Shown here: in pieces, positions 34,333-44,471 of the stretch | Layout: every line of letters begins with the position of its first letter | Numbering within the stretch: position 1 is the stretch's first letter | Assembly (NCBI RefSeq): GCF_950023065.1 | Contig: NC_088678.1 | Coordinates: forward strand, 66,246,460-66,310,459 | From: Planococcus citri | Lineage: Eukaryota > Arthropoda > Insecta > Hemiptera > Pseudococcidae | Direction of reading: 5' to 3' | DNA length: 64,000 nt | Program-made: the position numbers and the translations under genes | Notes under the pieces: generated by a model | Told to the model about the DNA's origin: nothing | Database searches by the model: none | Seen by the model: only the letters and a program-made list of their open reading frames with translations

Positions 34333-37300
34333 ATGAATTCGAAAACCAGTGACCAAATCATACAGCTCGAAGCCCAGCAGGAAAAATTACTGTAATGACA
34401 CCATAATTCACAGTTTTTTTTTTTTTTTTTTATTGACATTGATTCGAAAAATCTGCCAAAGGTACCTAACGATACTTATTGATTACAGAAACACAGTAAC
34501 ATCCCAGTCATCGCCATTATGGTGCTCGAAAAGATTTTTAGTCGCTTTGTTCATGGCGATGTGCCATTTGAATTCAGCCTTCAGCCGGAACAACATCAGT
34601 ATCGCTCTGGTTGAGATGACCTATCCAAAAGAAATAAAAGATGGAAATTCGACGACAATTCAAGTAAGATATCAAGTCAAATAATGCAAGAAAATTTTCC
34701 ACCTCTGTGCTTTCTTTAATTAATATCGAGGACCTGTCGACCTGATTACAGCCACCAGAATTTGACTGGAATTCTATACAAGTTGGGGCAATTCTCAGCA
34801 TGTTTGCTTACGGAGGACTAGTGTCATTTTTGGGCAGTTACTTCGTGAGCCGAATAGGAGGAGCAACATTCTGTGCTTTAACCATGATGACGTCAGGGAT
34901 CATGACCATATTCCATCCGATCCTCTTGCAGTACAGTTTTTACTTATTTTTGATGTGTCGATTCGTGGTTGGAATCTCCGAAGTAAAGATCTTTATTGTA
35001 TCTTTTATCACTCCAGATATTATTAATGTATTGATCTAAAAAGGTTCTCATTTTAACATCCACGGTCTTAGAGCTTATTGAATATAAGCATCACTGAAGT
35101 ATCTTCACAATGGACCCCGAAAAACGAAAGATCGAAACTCACAGCAATTTCTGGAGCAGGAATTAACGTTGGTATGACCATTGTACACGGAGTTTGTGCT
35201 TTTGTGGCTCATAACTGGGGCTGGCAAATGATATTTTACGTCACAGGTAACATTTCCATGATTTTTCATCTGGAAAAAAAAACATTGTCTATAGGAAACA
35301 TCCGCAAATTCGTGAATTTGAATAATAATGATCTTCCTTATAGGGAGTATATCGTTTATTACGTCATCAGTTTGTTTCATTTTCGTAAAAAATCGACCTT
35401 CGGATGATAAATGGATATCCAAAGAAGAGCTTATGTACATACAAGAGAGAACTGCAACTTCCCCCAAAAAACAGGTGAACAAAAACGACAAACTTAAATT
35501 CATTAAGTAGTAGAGGAGAAGGTACAATTATGGACCCAGGTACAATTATGGACCCAGGTACAAATATGGACCCCCCATGGTTTAGTGTACAACCACTAGC
35601 GCTACGGTCATGCTGGGTACTAAAAATTATACTAGTAGTGTAGTATCGATGATCCGTGTACTCATTTCGGATGCATGAAAACTTGGGTGTCTCTCATTGG
35701 CAATTGTTTTTTTTTGCGCATTATTTTCTTGCCAATGGAAAATTTTACAAGTTTTTCATTCGGTAATTCATCAACTTCAAATAAAGTTTGGAAAAAAAAT
35801 TATTAGTGAAATAAGTAGCTTACAATGTGTACTTTCAAAATATACTTTCATATTTGTCTGTACTTCAACTGATTTTCATAATTTTTTTCATTTTTCATAA
35901 ACTTGGCCAATTTTTTGCATGGGTATAAATATGGACCCCTAAATTTTTTTCATCTAATTTTGATTCAATGGTTTTTAGAATACCGAGAAAAGTGTTATTA
36001 ATAAAGAAGACAAGTCCAAAGCATCGAAAAACATCTTTAAATAAATTTTTGTTCAATTTTTGTTCAATTTTTATTCATTTTTTGAGGGGGGTCCATATTT
36101 GTACCCGAGTCCATATTTGTACAATTTTATGTCACTTTTCTAAATTTGAAATTTCTCCGTGAGTTTTCAACAAAAAAAATAAATTTTTTTACACAATATA
36201 CTAGAGTCTTTGGCATTTCGAATGGTATACTCGAAAAAAAATTTTGATAATTTTTTCTACCCTTTAAAGCCAAAAAGCTAGAGGGGGTCCATATTTATAC
36301 CTTCTCCTCTACATAAAAATTATTCATATTCACATCAACAATCTACGGTTCATGTTGTTTGACTTTCACAGGTGAGGCATCCTTACTGTAGAATTATATC
36401 ATCGCCGGTAATTTGGGCACTACTAGTGAACAAATTTGCTATGATAGCAGGAATGACTTTCATAGGTACCTTTCTCCCGATGTATGTCAAAGGTAAGTGA
36501 GAAAACGCTTCACGTTTTGAAAACTACTAAAAGCATACTTTTGATCACGATCTAACCTTCAAAATTACAGACGTAACTAAAAAGGATATCAAAGAAGTAG
36601 GAATAATTTCTTCGATACCAAACACTGTCAACATTTTTATGCTTCCAATTTGCGGAATATTATTGGATTATGGTAAAAGCATTAGCATTTCAGAGACTCT
36701 GGTAACTTATCAATAATTTCTTATCCTATTCACGAAAATTCCATGTTTTGAGTTAATTTTCAGAGATTTTAATGTTGTTGTTTTTTTCAGAGTATTTACA
36801 TAATTTTATACGTTTTTAAAACTTTTTTATGCATTTTCGGCTCATTTCATTGAAATATCATCATCATCACTTGACAGAGTGTCCACTCATTTCTGGAAAT
36901 GATTTTTCCTGACTTTTCCAGGTTTTCCAGACCAATCTTTCCTTTTTTCCAGACCATTTTTCTCAATTTTATTATCTAGGCTCACCCCACACTTTAATTA
37001 AAGAAGTTTTTTTTGGGGGGGAGGGGGTAATTTTTTTCATAAGCTTCTCTTCGAACTGGATACTTCTTCGGATATAAAAAACAGCTTAACTTTGATTCTT
37101 AACTTTTCTGATTCAAAATAAATAAAACACGCATCAAGTTTGGCCAATTGATAAAATACATTATGTATTCATATAACTTATGAAAATTTTTCTTTTTTTT
37201 TTTTTTGAATTTTGAAGGCCTCAAAATGTGAAATGTGTTCATTTCAAAATGAGAGACAAATTGGCCCGAGCGAAGCAGGGGCGAAAATTTTTGAAAATTT

Positions 37301-39136
37301 TCATTTCAAGATGCCTGAAAACGAGTTTTTTTTTTGAATGCGAAGAACGTGTTTATTTTTTGTTTTTTACATTTTAATATTGAAATGGATGTTTTTTTGA
37401 AGGAAGTTTACTCTTGAAAAAGAAAAGAGAACAGGCTCGAGCGAAGCGAGGGCGGAAGCTTCTGAGAATTTGAGTTTCGAGAGGCATAAAAACGAGGTTT
37501 TTTTATGTGAGGACGAGTAGCTTTTTTTTGGCTTTTAAAATTTTGGAATATTTGAATTATGTTTTTTTTTGAAGGAATTTGATTTTGAAAAAGAATACAG
37601 AACAGGCCCAAGCGAGGGCGAAAGCTCTTGTAAATTTGTATGTATTTTGAGATGCTTAAAAATGATGTTTTCTTCGTGAGGAGTTCATTTTTTGGCATAA
37701 AAACTTGATTTTTATAATCTAGAAATTTTCATGTTGCCTCTGAAAAAGAAAAGAAAACAAGCCCGAGCGAAGCGAGGGCAAAAGATTTTGAAAATTTGCG
37801 TTTCGAGAAGTATAAAACAGTGTTTTTCTCTCATCACAGGTCTTTATTCAAAATTTTCAATTGATCGTTTTTTTCAAAATTCCAGGGATTTTGCATGAAA
37901 ATTACGAAATTTCCTTTTTCCAGACCGACCAAATTCCCTGACTTTTCCAGGTTTTCCAGGTTTTCCAGACCTGTGGACACCCTGCTTGAAGTATAATTCT
38001 TTTAAATATTGCCTTGCACCGAATGTTTTCACATTATCAATTTTTCATGCATTTTTGTCACTTTCAAATTTAGGATGAATTTCTTCTTTTTTTTTTTTTG
38101 CATTTCCAAGTATTTCCACATGATTTCAACACGTTATGTATTTTCACAATTTATTGAGCATTTTAAGCGAATTTCGCAGCAAATTTATTCACTAAAATTT
38201 CCCTACCTTTGTTAATAATTCAGTGATTTTTATATGCTTCTAAGTAAGTGTTTTTAAAAAAGACGATTTGGCCCCCTCGAACTGAGAAATTTTTTAGAAC
38301 AAGAGTGGTGCTAATTATTTGATCATTTGTCAACTTCAAAATTTTAATACCTATTAATAGCCAAAAACTTATGAATTTTTTTTAATTTTTGAATTTGGCA
38401 ACAATGACTAAAAAGTCACAGTAATTCATTAAAAGTTAAAAAATTAGAGTTCAACATATCAAGTTGAGTAAATGCTCAAAAAATAAAAATCTCGATCATT
38501 TCAGATACACAAAATCTTGATCGGAGGTTCGTTCATCTTTACTGGTATTTTATTCGCAAGCGCAGCAATGATTTCCAATTTCACGGTATCGATTGTATCT
38601 TTTATATTGATTCAGACATTCCAATTTATCGTAGCTATGGTATCACAGTACGTATTTTAATTTTTTTTTGTACTCAGGTTTTGTACTTATACCCATCTAC
38701 GTTTGAGTAAAACTCCACTAACCCCAGCATGATTTTTTGAACAGGGTAATCCTTATCAGCATCGCACCAAATAGCAGTAGTATTATAGCAGGACTTACGA
38801 CCCTTGTAACTGCACTAAGCTCCATAGGAACACGGAATACGATAGCTTCAATGACCACCGATCACGTAAGTACTTAAATACCCTACTCTGATTCAACGTC
38901 AAGTAATAATGTAGGTACCTATCTAAATTAAAATAAGCCAAATTGGAACTTACTCGTATTTGCAGACTTTGGAAGAATGGAATCACTGTATACTTCTAAC
39001 GAGTGGTATTTCACTGTTGGGTGGTGTATTTTTCATATTGTGGGGGTCCAGCGAAACTCAGCCGTGGTCAGTTACACCGAGCTATAGTCAAGACGATCAG
39101 AAAACCCATCAGACAAACACAAAAGTGACAAAATAG
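34333..39136 (+). CDS. Gene E: complete SLC17-type MFS transporter
   Basis: Ten exons: 34333-34391, 34489-34663, 34752-34982, 35072-35246, 35344-35474, 36372-36492, 36571-36701, 38505-38647, 38745-38865, 38966-39136; 485 residues. N terminus MNSKTSDQIIQLEAQQEKLL. TM1 FSRNNISIALVEM (Arg kept), sequon GNST, TM2 FDWNSIQVGAIL, TM4 RFVVGISE (Glu kept), loop SSQWTPKNERSK, then WGWQMIFYVTG, exon 6 PVIWALLVNKFAMI, exon 7 DIKEVGIISSIPN and ICGILLDYGK, TM10 IAPNSSSIIAGLTT, end EEWNHC, WGSSETQPWS. Exon lengths 2-9 are identical to those of D, F, H and I. AATAAA 39191-39196. Two transposons sit in introns 5 and 7. Likely functional. Confidence 0.9.
35510..36312. mobile_element. TA-target MITE in gene E intron 5
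   Basis: Ends GTAGAGGAGAAGGTAC and (diverged) its complement; just inside are repeats of AATTATGGACCCAGG, mirrored as GGTCCATATTTGTAC on the right side. TA occurs on both sides. The corresponding intron of gene F reads through AAGTAAAATTA without it, so it is an insertion specific to gene E. No coding capacity. Confidence 0.8.
36875..37984. mobile_element. Non-autonomous transposon with 5-bp TSD in gene E intron 7
   Basis: Left end CAGAGTGTCCACT, right end GTGGACACCCTG; CTTGA is duplicated on both sides (36870-36874 and 37985-37989). Just inside each end is a TGACTTTTCCAGGTTTTCC block. The interior carries four copies of the GCCCGAGCGAAGCGAGGGC motif, at 37264, 37435, 37606 (shortened) and 37761. 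Same terminal family as 11662-12750. No transposase. Confidence 0.82.
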
Positions 39137-39208
39137 TGATCTATCAATGCAACACATTGTACCAAGAAAATGAATTACGTGTACCTTTCGAATAAAAATA
39201 GATAAACG

Positions 39209-39317
39209 GAGCAAGATGATCAGGGATGTCAGACCGATAAAAAGGTGGGAAAATGATACCTCATTGTCCAGATTATAAGGTTAATGACTGTATATCTCCA
39301 TAAATGACGAATAAATA
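39209..39317 (+). pseudogene. Relic of the last exon and 3' UTR of gene D
   Basis: Matches gene D from 33746 (GAGCAAGATGATCAGGGATG) through its stop and AATAAA (CCATAAATGACGAATAAATA). No exons precede it, so it cannot be a gene; it is the leftover end of the duplicated block. The joint with the gene E 3' UTR lies at about 39208. Confidence 0.85.
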
Positions 39318-39582
39318 TTCAAACAACAACAATAATTATACATTTGATTACCTAACTTTATTTCTGCACCCTATGGAATACCAACCCATATAAATGTATA
39401 ATATACTAGAATATGTGGGGAAAATGTCTACGTTTTCAAAAATGATTATGAACCTCAAAAAAAAATTCACACTTTTCGACATACTGAAACGCAGAATTTT
39501 TGGCAGGCAAGGACCACCAAATAGAATAATTTTAACAATAAAATTACCCACAATAAAAAATTAAAGAATAATTTTCAAATAG

Positions 39583-39819
39583 ATAACCGTGCATTCTTGA
39601 TAAGCTACCTATAGGTAGGTGAGTTTCTAAAACAAGCACAAAAATTGGAATTACCTACGTTTGCTAAAGATTATTCTAATCATGCCACCTTGCACTTGAT
39701 AATGCAAAATACATAATTATGATTTTGATGAATTAGAAACAAACAATTAGGTAGGTAGCAAAATTGCATCAACTACGTGAAGTGAAATACATATTTGTTT
39801 CGTCGTTTGCTGTTGCAAA
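39583..39819 (+). promoter_or_regulatory. Putative gene F promoter / 5' UTR
   Basis: Same ordered blocks as upstream of gene E: GATAACCGTGCATTC, TTTCTAAAACAAGCACAAA, TTGCACTTGATAATG, and TTTGTTTCGTCGTTTGCTG ending just before the ATG. Confidence 0.45.
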
Positions 39820-42800
39820 ATGAAATCAAAAACCAGTGACCAAAGCATAGGCCTACAGCTCGAAGCCCAGCAGGCAAAATTACTGTAATGACACCATAAT
39901 TTACAGCGATTTGAAAAATCTGCCAAAGGTAACGATATTTATTGATTACAGAAAGACACCAATATCCCAGCCATCGCCGATATGGTCCTCGAAAAGATTT
40001 TTAGTCGCTTTGTTGATGGCGATGTGCCATTTGAATTCAGCCTTCAGTCGGAACAACATCAGTATCGCTCTTATTGAGATGACCTATCCTAAAGAAATAA
40101 GAGATGGAAATACAACGAAAATTCAGGTAAGATAATACCAATTAGAGTTAATTTTCCACCTCTGTGCGTTCTTTGATTTTAATTAATATCAAGGATCTGA
40201 TTACTGCAGCCACCAGAATTTTACTGGGATTCCACCACCATAGGATTAACCCTGAGCATTTTTTATTACGGAGGACTAGTGTCAATTTTGGGCAGTTACT
40301 TCGTGAGCCGAATAGGAGGAGCAACATTCTGTGTTTTAACCACGATGTCGTCTGGGATCATAACCATATTGCATCCGATCACCCTGCAGTACAGTTTTTT
40401 CTTATTTTTAGTGTGTCGATTCCTAGTTGGGATCTCCGAAGTAAAGATAAAAGTTTCTTGCATTTTTTGACACATGGATAATCTAGAAAGGTTCTCATTT
40501 CAACACCTATGCTTATAGTGTTTATTGAATATAAGTATCACCGAAGTATCTTCGCAATGGACCCCGAAAAACGAAAGATCGAAACTCACAGCCATTTCTG
40601 AGGCAGGAATTAACGTCGGCGTGGCCATTGTACACGGAGTTTGTGCTTTCGTAGCTCATTACTGGGGCTGGCAAATGATATTTTACGTCACAGGTAATAA
40701 CATTTTCATCGATGATTTTTTTCATTGAAAAAGTAAAAAAGATCGTCTGCAAGAAACTCTTAATAACAGAAGTTCGTGAACAATATTACATAATGATCAT
40801 CCACAGGAAGTATATCGTTGATCACGTCATCAGTTTGTTTTATTTTCGTAAAAAATCGACCTTCGGATGATAAACGGATATCTAAAGAAGAGCTTATGTA
40901 CATACAAGAGAGAACTGCAAATTCCACCAAAAAACAGGTGAGAAAAACGACAAACTAAAATTTATCAAGTAAAATTAGGTCTTATTGACATAAACAACCT
41001 ACGGTTCATTTGATTTGACTTTTACAGGTGAAGCATCCTTACTGGAAAATTATATCATCGCCGGTAATTTGGGCACTCCTGGTGGACAAATTTGCCATGA
41101 TGGCAGCAATGACTTTCATAGGTACTTTTCTGCCCATGTATGTCAAAGGTGAGAAAACGATTCACGTTTTGAAAACTACCGAAAGCATAAATAAGTAAGG
41201 TACGAGTACTTTTGATCACAATCAAACCTTCAAAATTATGCAGATATAACTAACAAGGATATCAAAGAAGTAGGAATAATTTCGTCAATACCAAACGCTG
41301 TCATTATTTTTATGCTTCCAATTTGCGGAATATTATTGGATTATGGAAAAAGCAATAGCATTTCAGAGACTCTGGTAGGTAACTTTTTAATTTTTCATCC
41401 TCTGATATCACAGCAGGGAGTTTAAGTGGTGTGAGTCGTCATCCCTTAGGAAAAAATTCAGTTATTTAGTCTCAGTTATCTCAGTCGTGAGGAGAAAACT
41501 GAAATTGATTTTTTTTTTCAAAGTTACTTTATTATCGACCCATTTTTAAATTTCACCGTCAACCGTCCAACTCATCTGCTCATCCTGTACCTGGCATGAA
41601 AAGAAAGCTTTCTCCACAATTTAATCTTTTATTTTTTTGAAAATTTTCACAGCAATTTCATTTTTTAGAATCTTGTCAAATTATCAAATTTTTTTTTCTT
41701 CACCAAGTAAATTAGTACTTACTTTTTCATGCTATTTTGTCCACTAAACGGTGGCACTTGAAGGAAATTTTGAGTCATTTTTTATATAAAATACTCATTT
41801 TAAGTATGTCTATTTCAAGTATTTCAAGGTTTCACTTGACCGATGATTTTGATGGTTTTTGGGGGGAGGGGGGGTGGAGGGCTATTCTTTACGAAAAGAA
41901 AAAACATTAGGTAACCCTTTTTCCACATTTTACCACGAAATTTTCTCAAAATTCACCAAAATTCTTTCAGATTTGAGTAATTTTCATGTTTTTTTCAATG
42001 TCTTTACATTTATTTATACATTTTTGGCTCATTTCATTGAAACGACATATTTTTAAAGTAAGTGTACTTATAATTCTTGGGAATTTTTTTGTTTTATTCG
42101 AGTGTTTTCACATTATTTAAACGTAAGTGCAACAATTTTTCGTGCATTTTTGTCAAATTTCAAAAAAATTTCAACACGTTTTTCCAATTTACTATGATAT
42201 TTTTTTTTTTTGCATTTTCAAGTAGGTACCTACCTAGTCCTAACCTACATAATTTCCATGATTTTAATTACATTCATTCATTTTTGTATTTAGAGTTGAT
42301 GCTCACTGATGAATTTTGGACGGGTGGGTGACCTGAAAGGTGGTTGAGGAGTTCCCAAAATGGCATGAATCAATTTATCTGTAAAAATTATAAAACATTA
42401 AACAAATTTGACGAATAGGTATGGTCAAAGTTTGAGTTGATAGTGTAGTTGAATGTCGATCTTTTATGTTACTTTTCGAGAAAAAAAATTCAGCCAAAAT
42501 TGACAATTTGGGCGGAAAACCCCACAAAAAAAATCAGTTTTTTGCATTTTTGAACGTCTTTTCACTTAGAATAAAAAATTCTGAAAAAAAAACATGTGTT
42601 CAATTGTTCACAACATAATATTTTTTTCATGATTACGCCCCTGAATGCGCGTTTAGCCCAGAAGACGTGCTTGAAAAAATTTCAAAAAATTTCCATTAAC
42701 AGATATCATTTTTGGAACTGAGGAAATTTTTTAGAAAAAGAGAGGTGCTAATTTTTAGGTCATTTGTCAATTTCAAAAATTCGAGATCAATAACCAAAAA

Positions 42801-43528
42801 CTTATGAAGTTTTTAAATTGGCAATAACGATCAAAAAATTACCACTAATTCACCAGAAATTACCTGACAAAAAATCAAAAGAAGTCTGACAAGTCAATTT
42901 GTGTAAACGATCATAAAATATCGATCATTTCAGATGCACAAAATCTTAATCGGAGGTTCCTTTATCCTGACTGGTATTTTATTCGCAAGCGCAGCAATGA
43001 TTTCCAATTTCACAGTATCAATTATATCTTTTATATTGATTCAGACATTCCAATTTATCGTGGCTATGGTATCACAGTACGTAATTCAAATTTTTCTGTA
43101 CTCAAGATATGTACCTGTATAGGTACCCAAGTATCCATTTACATGTAATGATTTTTTGTACAGGATAATCCTTATCAGCATCGCACCAAATAGCAGTAGT
43201 ATTATAGCAGGACTCAGCACCGTTGTAACTGCACTAAGCTCCATAGGAACACGCAATACAATAGCATCTATGACCACTGATCACGTAAGTACATACTCTG
43301 ATTCACCTTTAAGTAAAAAAGTAGGTTAACTAAAATAGGCCAAATTGGAACTAATTGCAGACTTTGGAAGAATGGGATCACTGTATACTTATAATGAGTG
43401 GTATTTCACTGTTGGGTGGTGTATTTTTCATATTGTGCGGGTCCAGCGAAACTCAGCCGTGGTCAATTGCATCGAGCTATGATCAAGACGATCAGAAAAC
43501 CCAGACTGACACAAAGTTGACAAAATAG
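39820..43528 (+). CDS. Gene F: complete SLC17-type MFS transporter
   Basis: Ten exons: 39820-39884, 39952-40126, 40210-40440, 40519-40693, 40807-40937, 41028-41148, 41244-41374, 42934-43076, 43164-43284, 43361-43528; 486 residues. First exon is two codons longer than in E (MKSKTSDQSIGLQLEAQQ). TM1 FSRNNISIALIEM with Arg, sequon GNTT, TM2 FYWDSTTIGLTLS, TM4 RFLVGISE with Glu, loop SSQWTPKNERSK, WGWQMIFYVTG, exon 6 WKIISSPVIWALLVDKFAMM, TM10 IAPNSSSIIAGLST, end EEWDHC. The closing motif is CGSSETQPW: the Trp before GSSE seen in D, E and G-I is Cys here. AATAAA 43584-43589. Close relative of E; the E-F spacer shows it arose by tandem duplication. Confidence 0.9.
41375..42933. other. Gene F intron 7 (1.6 kb)
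   Basis: AT-rich with a G-run near 41861. Its right part aligns with the same intron of E and G (e.g. GGTGCTAATT, TCATTTGTCAA), without the transposons those carry. I see no complete element here. Confidence 0.6.
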
Positions 43529-44471
43529 CGATGCATTTTCTATATATTGTATCAATAGTAATATGAATTATGAGTACCACTCGAATAAAAATTAGATAAA
43601 CAAAAGACGAAAACAATATAATAGATACCTACTATACTGATCTATCGATCAACCATTTTTTTTTTTTTCAAAATTCTTGGATAGTTTACAATAGTCTGAT
43701 GGATGAAGCAGTCAACAGGCATCAATTGCTTTCATATTTCTGATAGGAACTCAAAATGGTTTTGGTGGAATACTTAAACTCACTTTTAATCGATTTGGCG
43801 GAGTCAAAAATAGGATACATAGTTACCAAATTCAGGTTTCCAAGTCCACTTGTTGAAATTTTATTTTTCATTTTTCAAGTGGCCATTTTAGGGTACATTT
43901 GGGTGCCCAGATTTGGCTTTTCACAAATTCGATATGGCCACATTTTGGGCAAAAAATATGTAATTTTGAAAACGAAATTTTTTGCATAAACTTTCATCAA
44001 ATTTTAAAAAGTAAAGTGTCCAAAAGATGCGAGATTCTCTCCACTTCATCTATGACTTGTCAAGTTGGATTAATCCCCCCCCCCCCCAAAAAAAAAAAAC
44101 AAGATGGGTACATTCGAGCATATTTTTCTTTTTTTTCAAGTGCCGAAGCGTAAAATTTCTGTATAAGGCATGGGCCTCCAAATGGGATAATTCATCTCCT
44201 AAGAACGACGAATTAGGCACAATGAAAAAAATTCACGAAAACCTAATTTTCAGCCAGATAATGATGTATTTCTGATAAGGTATAATTTTCTAAAACAAAC
44301 ACAAGAATCATAATTACGTTTGCAGAAGATTATTATAAGTAAGTCATGCGAATTTGCACTTGATAATGAAAAATATGATTTTGACAAATTTCCCGAAAAA
44401 TATTAGCACGTATTTAAAACAGCATCAACTACGCGAAGTAAAATACCTGTCTTGTCGCTCGTAGAAGCAAA
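43529..44471. other. Intergenic F-G with likely gene G promoter
   Basis: Gene F 3' UTR, then from about 43755 sequence reminiscent of the 'GGCTCCAG' repeat family (GATTTGGCGGAGTC), a C-run at about 44078, then from about 44255 the block shared with the E and F upstream DNA (TTTTCTAAAACAAACACAAG, TTACGTTTGCAGAAG, TTGCACTTGATAATG). No gene. Confidence 0.5.

Larger units (their letters stand above)
39137..39819. other. Intergenic E-F
   Basis: Starts with the gene E 3' UTR (AATAAA 39191-39196), then at 39209 switches to a copy of the end of gene D, then to a copy of the D-E intergenic DNA. See the separate entry for the gene D fragment. Confidence 0.75.

Noticed and set aside
35105..35527. 140-codon minus-strand frame over gene E exons 4-5
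   Set aside because: Antisense shadow of the transporter exons; it crosses a real intron, and similar shadows occur in F, G and H.
37250..37780. Possible CRISPR-like array from regularly spaced GCGAAGCGAGGGC motifs
   Set aside because: Spacing is far too long, the intervals between motifs resemble each other, and the host is eukaryotic; it is transposon interior.
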